From Bacteroidales bacterium (GTDB taxonomy: Bacteria > Bacteroidota > Bacteroidia > Bacteroidales > WCHB1-69), in NCBI GenBank assembly GCA_017618435.1, contig JAFZUH010000076.1:1-14152 (forward strand): a stretch of 14,152 bases of DNA, in the 5' to 3' direction. This document shows, piece by piece, positions 5,633 to 13,734 of this stretch (position 1 is the first letter of the stretch; the number at the start of each line of letters is the position of its first letter). Both the position numbers and the translations under genes were made by a program. The notes under the pieces are model-generated. The model did not search any database and had not been told where the DNA came from. It saw nothing but the letters and a program-made list of their open reading frames with translations.

Positions 5633-7762
5633 ATGAAGAGAAAAACCTTTATCGGGTTATTCCTTTTGCTTGCTATTTGTCATTCTGCATACGCACAACG
5701 GTATATAGAAGGTACAATTCGTAATGACAAACAAGAAGTATTGTCCGGTGTTGCCATTGTAGTAAAAGAAATCAAAGGCTTTGGCACAACTACCGATGAA
5801 CAAGGACATTACAAACTTCGTCTGCCCGACAGTAAGGCTTACACCTTAAATATTTCGTATTATGGATTTGAGAAACAAACCTATTCATTAAACGCTGGCG
5901 AAAAAGGAATAATTGATTTTACCTTAAAAGAAGATGTTACCAAATTAAATATGGTTGTCATCACAGGCACAAGAACGCCCAAATTGCTCAAAGATGCCCC
6001 TATTGTTACCCGTGTCATTACCCAAGACGATATAGAACAACAAGACGCAACAGATATACGTGATGTTTTACAAACAGAACTTCCCGGCGTTGAATTTTCT
6101 TATGTGATGAACCAAAGTCCTTCACTCAATTTAACGGGTTTTGGTGGCAATGCCGTTTTGTTTCTTGTCGATGGGGAACGTCTGGCGGGAGAAACAATGG
6201 ACAACGTGGATTATAGCCGTTTGTCAATGGACAATGTCGGACGAATAGAAATAGTAAAAGGTGCCGCTTCTTCCTTGTATGGTTCCAACGCCGTTGGGGG
6301 TGTTGTCAATATTATTTCAAAAGAATCCAAAGACAAATGGAACGCAAACCTTAACGCCCATATCGGTTCTCACAAAGAATACCGTTGTGGCGGTTCTGTG
6401 GGATTTAATATAAAAGGATTCAACAATTCAACCAATATACAATACACTTCGGCGGCTCCTATTGAACTGCAAGGTGATGGATTAAACAAAATTTACGGTT
6501 CCCATTCTTGGAATTTTAAAGAAAGATTTTCCTACTCGTACAACGACATTTTTAAAATAACAGCCAAAGCAGGTTATTTTTTCCGTGAAAGAGAATCGGC
6601 AGAAGTTGCCCACGAACGCTATCGCGATTTTAGCGGTGGACTAAAAGGCGAATATAATATCTCTAAAAACGATGACATTATGCTTGCCTATACTTTCGAC
6701 CAGTACGACAAAAGCGATTACAGCCTACAACAGAAATTGGATATTAGAGATTACAGCAATGTGCAACATATTTTACGCACAATGTACAATCATACCTTTC
6801 GGCAAAAACACATTCTGACCCTTGGCGGAGATTATATGAGAGATTACCTCATGAGTTATCAATTCACCGACAACAAGGCATATATACAACATAGTGCAGA
6901 TGTGTTCTCCCAATTTGATTGGAACCCTTCAAAACATTGGAATTTGATAGCAGGATTGCGTTATGACTTTTTTTCTGCCACCAAATTGCACTATGTGTCC
7001 CCCAAATTAGGCGTCATGTTCAAAATAAACGATTGGTCAATCCGTACCTCTTATTCTGCCGGATTCAGGGCACCTTCGTTAAAGGAAATGTTTATGGACT
7101 TTGACATGGCCAGCGTTTTTATGATTTATGGCAACGCCGACTTAAAACCCGAAAAAAGCCATAACTTCTCTATCGCAGGCGAATACACACACAAATACTA
7201 CAACGTAACCGCTATGGGTTTCTACAATTTGGTGTCCAACCGCATTACCACAGCATGGAATGCCGCACGCAAGGGCATGGAATATGTCAATATGGCACCC
7301 TTGCAGATTGCAGGAGCGGACATATCGGCAAGTGCGGCTTGGGATTTCGGTTTAAGCATTCGAGTGTCTTATATTTATACTTATGAATATATCCAAAAAG
7401 GGCAACCTCTCACCTCCTCTACAAGACCGCATACGGCAACAACCCGTATCGCCTACACCAAAAACTGCAAAGACCACCGCTTTAACGTGGCATTGAACGG
7501 AAGATTTTTATCCAAAGTTACTTCCGATGAATATACCTCTTTAACTGATTATACGCAAACAGAAAAGGTTACTTATCCCGGATATACCATTTGGAACTTG
7601 TCGTTCCAATACACATGGAATGCCATTTCTGTAAACACAACAATTAATAATTTATTCAATTATGTGCCAAAATATTATTATAGCAATTCTCCATTCACAA
7701 CAGGTACAACATTTTCGGTAGGATTATCTTTAAACATTGAAAAATTTTTCACACAAAAATAA
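5633..7762 (+). CDS. hmuR: HmuR-like TonB-dependent outer-membrane haem receptor
   Basis: This 709-residue receptor has a signal peptide with predicted cleavage after AYA (residue 21) and an N-terminal carboxypeptidase-regulatory-like domain (about 24-95). The TonB-box-like segment MVVITGT follows, then a plug domain (about 108-230, with LFLVDGERLAGE and RIEIVKGAASSLYGSNAVGGVVNI) and a 22-strand-type barrel ending in an aromatic-rich strand near NIEKFF. Haem-receptor boxes are visible: FRAP at 478-481 and NADL at 501-504, equivalent to YRAP and NPDL of P. gingivalis HmuR. In that protein His434 lies between the boxes and is needed for haem use; here the segment has no His but Met486, 488, 492 and 497. 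The region from residue 60 to 242 also has no His. It follows hmuY by 25 bp and precedes hmuS by 12 bp. Confidence 0.9.
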   Translation: MKRKTFIGLFLLLAICHSAYAQRYIEGTIRNDKQEVLSGVAIVVKEIKGFGTTTDEQGHYKLRLPDSKAYTLNISYYGFEKQTYSLNAGEKGIIDFTLKEDVTKLNMVVITGTRTPKLLKDAPIVTRVITQDDIEQQDATDIRDVLQTELPGVEFSYVMNQSPSLNLTGFGGNAVLFLVDGERLAGETMDNVDYSRLSMDNVGRIEIVKGAASSLYGSNAVGGVVNIISKESKDKWNANLNAHIGSHKEYRCGGSVGFNIKGFNNSTNIQYTSAAPIELQGDGLNKIYGSHSWNFKERFSYSYNDIFKITAKAGYFFRERESAEVAHERYRDFSGGLKGEYNISKNDDIMLAYTFDQYDKSDYSLQQKLDIRDYSNVQHILRTMYNHTFRQKHILTLGGDYMRDYLMSYQFTDNKAYIQHSADVFSQFDWNPSKHWNLIAGLRYDFFSATKLHYVSPKLGVMFKINDWSIRTSYSAGFRAPSLKEMFMDFDMASVFMIYGNADLKPEKSHNFSIAGEYTHKYYNVTAMGFYNLVSNRITTAWNAARKGMEYVNMAPLQIAGADISASAAWDFGLSIRVSYIYTYEYIQKGQPLTSSTRPHTATTRIAYTKNCKDHRFNVALNGRFLSKVTSDEYTSLTDYTQTEKVTYPGYTIWNLSFQYTWNAISVNTTINNLFNYVPKYYYSNSPFTTGTTFSVGLSLNIEKFFTQK

Positions 7763-7774
7763 AACATAAATAAA

Positions 7775-10700
7775 ATGAGTAGAAAAAAAATCATCGGGCT
7801 TTCCATATTAGCCGTCATTCTTATAAGTATTGCCATTATTTTTTGGAATTTAACATGCAGTACCACAAAAATTGCCTTTGTCAATTACCAAGTAACAACG
7901 TTAGGACAAATATCCAAAAGCAATCAAAACTCATTTATCAAAATCAAAGAAGTTGCTACTGACGACTTGGAACAACTTCGCAAATTTGATATGGTATTTA
8001 TCAATGCCATGGGTTTGCGTATCACAGCCGAACAACGGGCAATGATACAACAAATGGCCGACAACGGCTTGTCCATTCTCACCACAGCAGCAACCAATCC
8101 GGACAACAAAATCATTTCCGTTGATGAAGAAGACGAAAACACTTTAATCGGATATTTGGGCAATGGCGGACGCAAAAACTATAGCAGTATGCTCAACTAC
8201 GTAAGACGTTACATTGACGGAAAATCATTTTTTGTCAAAGATATTTTCCCTGCTGTTGAGGCTGCAAACGATATGATATATCACCCCAACCTCAAAAATC
8301 CGCAAGATGAAGATTTAGGGTTTAACTCTGTGGGGGAATACGAAAACTTTTTGAGAAACAACAACCTCTACAACGAAAAAGCCCCGCGTATCATCATCTC
8401 CGGTCCTATGGGCGATGCAACAGACCTGATAAAAGCATTGGAAAATACAGGCAATATGGTTTATCCTGTTCGTAATATTGTAAGTTTTATCCGAAACCGT
8501 CAAATCGACAGCGTTCAACCTTCCGCCGTTATCAATATGGCACACGGCAGAATGGGTGATATGGTTGTAGAATATCTGAAACAACAAAACATTCCCCTAT
8601 TTCTCACCCTTTATGTTCCCCAACCGATTCAAACATGGGAAGACGACAAAATGGGTATGAGCGGCGGTTTTTTGTCGCAAAGCGTTGTGGTGCCGGAAAT
8701 AGACGGAGCCATCAGACCGTTTGTAGTCTTTGCTCACCGTATGAACAAAGAAGGCTTGCAAGAAATTTATGCCATACCCGAACGGCTAAACACTTTTGTG
8801 GCTACCATTAACAATTACATTCATTTGCAAAACAAAGCCAACCGTGATAAAAAAATAGTTATCTATTATTACAAAGGAGCAGGGCAAAATGCCTTGACTG
8901 CTGCCGGCATGGACGTTTTGCCCTCTTTGTACAACCTGCTTGCCCGATTGAAAAGAGAAGGGTACAAAGTGGACAATCTGCCTGCTTCTGCCGAAGATTT
9001 AGGCAAAATGATTCAAAGGCATGGGGCTGTTTTAGGTACATACGCCGAAGGGGCTTTCGGTGAATTTATGAAAAACGGCAACCCTGAATTAATCTCCAAA
9101 GAACAATACGAAAGTTGGATAAAACAAAGTCTGACTGCCGAAATGTACCAAGAAGTGATTGCCACCAACGGCGAATTTCCCGGAACATATATGGCAACGG
9201 AAGACGGACAATTGGGTGTAGCCCGTTTACAATTCGGCAATATAGTTTTAATGCCACAACCTATGGCCGGCATTGGCGACAACACCTTTAAGATAGTACA
9301 TGGTACCGATGCGGCACCTCCACACACCTATATCGCCGCTTATTTGTGGGCACAATACGGGTTTCAGGCAGATGCTATGATACATTTCGGCACACATGGC
9401 AGTTTGGAATTTACCCCCAGAAAACAAGTGGCACTTTCACGGAACGATTGGCCGGACAGACTTGTGGGTGCAACTCCGCACTTCTATATCTATTCCATCA
9501 GCAATGTGGGAGAAGCGATGATTGCCAAACGCCGTTCCTATGCGGGGATAGTCTCCTATCTGACCCCTCCGTTTATGGAAAGCAACGTCAGAGGACAATA
9601 CCGAGAACTGACAGAGGCGATAAAAACCTATTATCACACCTTGGAAAACGGAAACAAAGAACAACAAAACAAAGCCTCCTTGGCGGTAAAACAATTAACG
9701 GTACAATTAGGCATTCATCTTTCTTTGGATTTGGACAGCATTGCCACAAATCCATACACCGAAGAAGAAATAAACCGAATAGAAAACTTTGCCGAAGAAT
9801 TGTCCACCGAGAAAATGACGGGACAACTCTATACCATGGGTGTTCCCTACGAAGACAGCCGCATTGCAAGCAGCGTCTATGCCATGACCACAGACCCGAT
9901 TGCTTATAGCTTGTTGGCATTGCACAAACAAAAAGGCAAGGCTACAGCAGATGTTGAAAAACACAAATCTGTATTTACCGCACGCTATTCCAATCCTGCC
10001 AAGCAGTTGGTAAGCCAATTGTTAAACGGACAAATTACACCATCGGACGCCACTGTCTGCAAAATTGCCGGCATTTCCGCCAACGAATTGGAACAAGCCA
10101 GACAGATAGCAGAAGCCACCGTCCCCAAAGACTTGATGTCTATGATGATGTCAATGGCTGACGAGGGTGGCGTTTCTATGGTCAATGTAAACAGAAATAA
10201 AAGTGGCAACGCTAACGGCAAACCCAATGGACACCCCCACAAATTGCCCAAAGGCATGTCTGGCAAAACGGCTCTGAATTTAGCCAAAATGATGGGAGCC
10301 CCTCCCGAAGCGTTAAAGAAAATGGAAGCCGCTTTGAACAAAGACAAACAAAAACAAAAGCCGTCCGTCCAAGCCAAATCTCAAGATACGGCAGCAGAAA
10401 ACATCTCGCAAGCCCAAATGGCAGAAGCCATGAAAACCATGATGACAGGCAACGCTAAAACTTACAGCAAAGACGAAATCGCCCTATCCAAGGCCATTAT
10501 GGAAGTGGAAAGAGCCGTTAGAAATGTAGAAAAATACAAAACACTCTTGCAACAAAGTCCCGAAAACGAATTAAAGTCTCTCGTCAATGCTTTAAACGGC
10601 GGCTATATAGCCCCCACCCCGGGCGGCGACCCGATAGTCAACCCCAACACATTGCCGACAGGCAGAAATCTTTTTGGCGTAAATGCCGAAAACACCCCTT

Positions 10701-12166
10701 CGGAATCCGCTTGGGAAAAAGGCAAACTGTTAGCGGAAAAAACCATCGCCAACTATCGCCAACGCCATCATGACAGCATTCCCCGCAAGGTAAGTTACAC
10801 CTTGTGGAGCGGCGAATTTATTGAGACCGAAGGAGCCACTATTGCCCAAATACTCTATATGCTGGGCGTAGAACCCGTGCGGGACGTATTCGGACGGGTT
10901 ACCGATTTGCGGCTGATACCCTCTAAAGAATTGGGGCGTCCCCGTATTGACGTGTTGGTACAAACAAGCGGACAATTGAGAGATATAGCAAGTTCACGAT
11001 TGTTTTTAATCAACCGAGCCGTAACTATGGCCGCCAACGCCAAAGACGACAATTTCGAGAATCAAGTCAGTGCAGGTGTTGTAGAATCCGAAAAAGCGTT
11101 GATAGCAAAAGGTCTGTCGCCCAAAGAAGCCCGAGAAATATCGACCTATAGAGTATTCGGCGGTGTCAATGGCGGCTACGGAACAGGCATTCAGGGTATG
11201 GTGCAGGCAGGCGACCGCTGGGAAAACGAACAGGAAATTGCCGATGTTTACCTCAACAATATGGGAGCATTTTATGGCGATGAAAAAAATTGGGAAACAG
11301 TCAAACAATACGCCTTTGAAGCCGCTTTGTCGAATACCGACGCCGTAGTGCAACCCCGACAAAGCAATACGTGGGGGGCTTTAAGTTTAGACCACGTGTA
11401 TGAATTTATGGGTGGACTGAATCTGGCCGTCCGCAATGTTACCGGCAAAGACCCCGATGCTTATTTGAGCGACTATCGCAACCACAACAATTTCCGTATG
11501 CAGGAAGTGAAAGAAGCCATCGGCGTAGAAAGCCGTACCACCATTTTCAATCCCAATTATATTGCCGAAAAAATGAAAGGCGGAGCAAGCGAAGCCAACG
11601 AATTCGCCGAAATTATCCAAAACACTTACGGCTGGAACGTCATGAAACCGCAGGCAATAGACAACGATATGTGGAACGAAATCTACAACGTTTATGTCAA
11701 AGACAAATTCAACCTAAACGTACAGAACTATTTTGAAAACACCAACCCCGCCGCCTTGGAGGAAATGACTGCCGTAATGCTGGAAACCGCCCGCAAAGGC
11801 ATGTGGAAGGCTTCTGAACAACAAATCAATAATATTGCCAAACTGCATACCGATTTGGTGAACAAATACAAACCTTCGTGTTCGGGATTCGTCTGCGACA
11901 ATGCCAAACTGCGGCAATATATTGCAGAAAAAGTGGACAAACAAACGGCCAACCAATACAACCAAAACATTAAAGAAATTCGCGAAGCATCTGCCAATAC
12001 CGACAACAAAGGCATGGTGATGAAAAAAGAACAACTCAATGAAAACACCAACGCCAAAAAGCATTTTATCAACAACCTGCTGGTGGGCATCGGTGTCTTG
12101 GCTGCCGTGGCACTGCTGGTGTTCATTGTCAGAAAAAGACGGAAAAACATGAGCAGTGAGATTTGA
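7775..12166 (+). CDS. hmuS: HmuS-like CobN/magnesium-chelatase H family protein (probable haem dechelatase)
   Basis: The 1463-residue protein is homologous to CobN and ChlH, the large metal-chelatase subunits. HmuS proteins of Hmu loci are thought to work in reverse and remove iron from haem. Family motifs include KGAGQNALTAAGMDVLPSLY, GTHGSLEF (539-546, with His541), LPTGRN (960-965), YGTGIQGMVQ (from 1135) and VVQPRQ (from 1191). Membrane segments are predicted at both ends: residues 6-24 and 1431-1452, the latter followed by RKRRKN. This topology puts the large body in the periplasm. Residues 786-895 form a low-complexity linker with 14 Met (MSMMMSM, KMMG, MKTMM). No CobS/CobT or ChlI/ChlD ATPase gene is nearby, which argues against cobalt or magnesium insertion. 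Function is inferred from homology and context. Confidence 0.87.
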   Translation: MSRKKIIGLSILAVILISIAIIFWNLTCSTTKIAFVNYQVTTLGQISKSNQNSFIKIKEVATDDLEQLRKFDMVFINAMGLRITAEQRAMIQQMADNGLSILTTAATNPDNKIISVDEEDENTLIGYLGNGGRKNYSSMLNYVRRYIDGKSFFVKDIFPAVEAANDMIYHPNLKNPQDEDLGFNSVGEYENFLRNNNLYNEKAPRIIISGPMGDATDLIKALENTGNMVYPVRNIVSFIRNRQIDSVQPSAVINMAHGRMGDMVVEYLKQQNIPLFLTLYVPQPIQTWEDDKMGMSGGFLSQSVVVPEIDGAIRPFVVFAHRMNKEGLQEIYAIPERLNTFVATINNYIHLQNKANRDKKIVIYYYKGAGQNALTAAGMDVLPSLYNLLARLKREGYKVDNLPASAEDLGKMIQRHGAVLGTYAEGAFGEFMKNGNPELISKEQYESWIKQSLTAEMYQEVIATNGEFPGTYMATEDGQLGVARLQFGNIVLMPQPMAGIGDNTFKIVHGTDAAPPHTYIAAYLWAQYGFQADAMIHFGTHGSLEFTPRKQVALSRNDWPDRLVGATPHFYIYSISNVGEAMIAKRRSYAGIVSYLTPPFMESNVRGQYRELTEAIKTYYHTLENGNKEQQNKASLAVKQLTVQLGIHLSLDLDSIATNPYTEEEINRIENFAEELSTEKMTGQLYTMGVPYEDSRIASSVYAMTTDPIAYSLLALHKQKGKATADVEKHKSVFTARYSNPAKQLVSQLLNGQITPSDATVCKIAGISANELEQARQIAEATVPKDLMSMMMSMADEGGVSMVNVNRNKSGNANGKPNGHPHKLPKGMSGKTALNLAKMMGAPPEALKKMEAALNKDKQKQKPSVQAKSQDTAAENISQAQMAEAMKTMMTGNAKTYSKDEIALSKAIMEVERAVRNVEKYKTLLQQSPENELKSLVNALNGGYIAPTPGGDPIVNPNTLPTGRNLFGVNAENTPSESAWEKGKLLAEKTIANYRQRHHDSIPRKVSYTLWSGEFIETEGATIAQILYMLGVEPVRDVFGRVTDLRLIPSKELGRPRIDVLVQTSGQLRDIASSRLFLINRAVTMAANAKDDNFENQVSAGVVESEKALIAKGLSPKEAREISTYRVFGGVNGGYGTGIQGMVQAGDRWENEQEIADVYLNNMGAFYGDEKNWETVKQYAFEAALSNTDAVVQPRQSNTWGALSLDHVYEFMGGLNLAVRNVTGKDPDAYLSDYRNHNNFRMQEVKEAIGVESRTTIFNPNYIAEKMKGGASEANEFAEIIQNTYGWNVMKPQAIDNDMWNEIYNVYVKDKFNLNVQNYFENTNPAALEEMTAVMLETARKGMWKASEQQINNIAKLHTDLVNKYKPSCSGFVCDNAKLRQYIAEKVDKQTANQYNQNIKEIREASANTDNKGMVMKKEQLNENTNAKKHFINNLLVGIGVLAAVALLVFIVRKRRKNMSSEI

Positions 12167-12203
12167 CCTCACCCCCGCCCCCTCTCCAAGGTGGAGAGGG
12201 GAG
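12167..12203. repeat. Dispersed-type palindromic repeat (REP-like) after hmuS
   Basis: Directly after the hmuS stop comes CCTCACCCCCGCCCC, then a perfect 9-bp stem CCCCTCTCC (12179-12187) / GGAGAGGGG (12193-12201) around AAGGT. Its translation in one frame reads LTPAPSPRWRGE, the known signature of a GC-rich intergenic repeat found in many Bacteroidota and other genomes. Its base composition is strikingly unlike the surrounding AT-rich DNA. It may help stabilise or end the operon transcript. Copies elsewhere in the genome cannot be seen from here. Confidence 0.7.
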
Positions 12204-12306
12204 CATTTTAAGAAATCTGTTTGTAGGAACACATTCAATGTATCCGTTTGTATAACACTTTCTTTGATAACCCCAAAGAAAGGTTTGCAAAGAAAAAGTC
12301 TTGCGG

Positions 12307-12330
12307 CAGCCATAGGCTGTTTTTTATTTG
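12307..12330 (+). terminator. Possible terminator of the hmu-type operon
   Basis: CAGCC (12307-12311), loop ATA and GGCTG (12315-12319) form a short GC-rich hairpin followed by TTTTTTATTT. It is the first hairpin with a U tract after hmuS, 140 bases downstream of the stop. The stem is only 5 bp, so strength is uncertain. Confidence 0.5.
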
Positions 12331-12720
12331 TACGATACTTCTTTTAAAATTCGCTAACAAAAATAGAAATATTGTTAGTATAAGAAATATGAGAAAAAAA
12401 CTAAAAATGGGGAAACTTCTCGCTAAAACTGCAACACCATTATTTGTTCCATAGGTTAGGTTGATTTGTGTTGTAGAGATAATTTTTCAAAAATTCGGAT
12501 TTCTTAACTTGCCCGCCCATTTTTCCATGCAGTTTTTCCCGCTCCAAGTTTCACATTTTTGTACGAAAATAACTCTAACCCGCATTTATTCTTCACGTTT
12601 TTAATGTATTCTATCATAGAGAAAGAATAGCCATAGGTATTAAGGGTATTTTGTGAAAGTGTTATAAAAACAAAAAACACTGTTGCCATAGTATGACAGC
12701 CCTACAAATTATCATTCAAA
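12331..12720. other. Non-coding stretch with no recognised gene
   Basis: I find no convincing gene on either strand here. A 61-codon open frame on the minus strand (12689-12504) has no recognised domain and no promoter. Visible structures are a 7-bp inverted repeat CTAACAA/TTGTTAG (12354-12378) and CTAAAAATGGGGA at 12401-12413, a 13-base match to the right arm of the inverted repeat upstream of the hmu-type operon. The stretch may be gene decay or may hold a small RNA. Confidence 0.5.
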
Positions 12721-12755
12721 TTACGCGGACACTCCAATAGGCTCATTGTCCGTAA
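12721..12755. repeat. Imperfect hairpin in the hmuS-rnfB spacer
   Basis: TTACGCGGACA (12721-12731) can pair with TGTCCGTAA (12747-12755) if CG is bulged out, with a 15-nt loop. It is immediately followed by a second, terminator-like hairpin, so the two may belong to one transcript end. Confidence 0.35.
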
Positions 12756-12762
12756 AAACAAA

Positions 12763-12807
12763 GCGGAACCATGCACTCGCAAGGGTTCTGCAATTTTTGT
12801 TTTATTT
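12763..12807 (+). terminator. Terminator-like hairpin upstream of rnfB
   Basis: GCGGAACC (12763-12770) pairs with GGTTCTGC (12784-12791), eight pairs including one G-U, with a 13-nt loop. AATTTTTGTTTTATTT follows. It would stop a plus-strand transcript just ahead of the rnfB promoter. As the operon already has a candidate terminator at 12307, this may end an unrecognised small RNA. Confidence 0.4.
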
Positions 12808-12835
12808 CTCTATTTAATCGTATTGATATTTTGTT

Positions 12836-12843
12836 TATCTTTG
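12836..12843 (+). promoter_or_regulatory. Likely rnfB promoter, -7 box
   Basis: TATCTTTG followed by CAG matches TAnnTTTG exactly. Transcription would begin near 12850, 18 bases before the ATG at 12868. No clear TTTG is placed at -33. Confidence 0.7.
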
Positions 12844-12867
12844 CAGAAATTTAAATGGAAAGTTTAT

Positions 12868-13677
12868 ATGAATCAAATAGTCTTGTTATCCATAGGTGTT
12901 TTGGCAGCAATAGGCATTGTAGCCGCTATACTTTTGTATTTTGTAGCCCAAAAATTCAAAGTTTATGAAGACCCGATGATTGCTGTAGTTGCGGAATTGT
13001 TACCGGGAGCCAATTGCGGCGGTTGCGGTTTTGCCGGCTGTAGAAACTTTGCCGAAAATATTGTCAAAAACAAAGGCTTGAACGGCAAAATGTGTCCCGC
13101 CGGCGGAGCACCCGTAAATGAACAAATCGCAAAATTGTTCGGCGGCGAAGTGGGGGTAGCCACTCCCAAAAGACTGGTTTTGCGTTGCAACGGTTCCTGT
13201 GAAAATGCACCGGCAAAAACGCAATACGATTCCATCACCTCCTGTGCTTTCGCCAATATGATAACAGCAGGCGAAAGTGCTTGTATGTATGGTTGTTTAG
13301 GTTGTGGAGACTGTACTAAAGCATGTAAATTCGGAGCCTTGCACATCAACCCTGCCACAGGTTTGCCGGAAGTTGATGCGGAAAAATGCGTGGCTTGCGG
13401 TGCATGTGTAAATACTTGTCCCAGAAAATTGTTAGCCTTGGTTCCGATGACAGAACAAGGCATTGTTTGGGTTGCCTGTGCAAACAAAGAACGCGGTGTT
13501 GATGCCAAGAAAAATTGTGCCGCTGCTTGTATCGGCTGTATGAAATGCGTGAAAAATTGCGAAAACGAAGCGATAAAAGTAACCGACAATTTGGCACAGA
13601 TAAACGAAAAATGTATTGCCTGCCACAAATGTGAAGAAGGTTGCCCTGCCAAAGCAATACATTCTATAAATGCTTAA
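12868..13677 (+). CDS. rnfB: Electron transport complex subunit RnfB
   Basis: RnfB is the membrane-anchored ferredoxin-accepting subunit of the Rnf complex, which couples ferredoxin:NAD oxidoreduction to Na+ or H+ transport. I start it at 12868 (269 residues). An in-frame ATG at 12823 lies upstream of the predicted transcription start and would put a non-hydrophobic tail before the normal MNQIVLLSIG N-terminus. A membrane helix spans about 4-26. The characteristic RnfB [4Fe-4S] motif uses Cys50, 53, 58 and 76. Four CxxCxxCxxxC motifs follow: Cys143-153, 174-184, 221-231 and 249-259. In total there are ligands for five clusters, as in anaerobe-type RnfB proteins. It is usually the first gene of rnfBCDGEA, but here a terminator and a convergent gene follow. 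An alternative is an RnfB-like ferredoxin working with another partner. Confidence 0.93.
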   Translation: MNQIVLLSIGVLAAIGIVAAILLYFVAQKFKVYEDPMIAVVAELLPGANCGGCGFAGCRNFAENIVKNKGLNGKMCPAGGAPVNEQIAKLFGGEVGVATPKRLVLRCNGSCENAPAKTQYDSITSCAFANMITAGESACMYGCLGCGDCTKACKFGALHINPATGLPEVDAEKCVACGACVNTCPRKLLALVPMTEQGIVWVACANKERGVDAKKNCAAACIGCMKCVKNCENEAIKVTDNLAQINEKCIACHKCEEGCPAKAIHSINA

Positions 13678-13703
13678 AATATAAAAGTTTTTTTCATATT
13701 AGC

Positions 13704-13734
13704 AAAAACACGAATGTTTCATTCGTGTTTTTTT
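13704..13734. terminator. Bidirectional terminator between rnfB and the Smr-domain gene
   Basis: AAAAACACGAATG (13704-13716) pairs with CATTCGTGTTTTT (13720-13732) around TTT, and the flanking A and T runs give a U tract in either direction. It lies 27 bases after the rnfB stop. The minus-strand gene ends at 13719, so its last codons and stop are part of the stem. Confidence 0.88.

Noticed and set aside
7775..12166. Possible aerobic cobaltochelatase CobN for vitamin B12 synthesis
   Set aside because: CobS/CobT partners and cobalamin genes are absent, and it follows hmuY and hmuR with short gaps and has membrane anchors at both ends, which fits HmuS.
11714..12313. 199-codon minus-strand frame
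   Set aside because: It lies almost wholly antisense to hmuS and is a codon-bias shadow; it also reads through the repeat.
12156..12347. 63-codon plus-strand frame reading LTPAPSPRWRGE
   Set aside because: This is the translation of the palindromic repeat, a frequent spurious gene call, and it begins inside hmuS.
12504..12689. 61-codon minus-strand frame with a hydrophobic start
   Set aside because: No recognised family, no promoter box and no neighbour context; could be decayed sequence, but coding is not supported.
12721..12791. tRNA-like fold from two adjacent hairpins
   Set aside because: No acceptor stem, anticodon arm or T-loop consensus can be drawn.
12823..12867. Upstream ATG giving a longer RnfB
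   Set aside because: It overlaps the -7 promoter box and adds 15 residues before the usual N-terminal membrane helix; 12868 is the better start.
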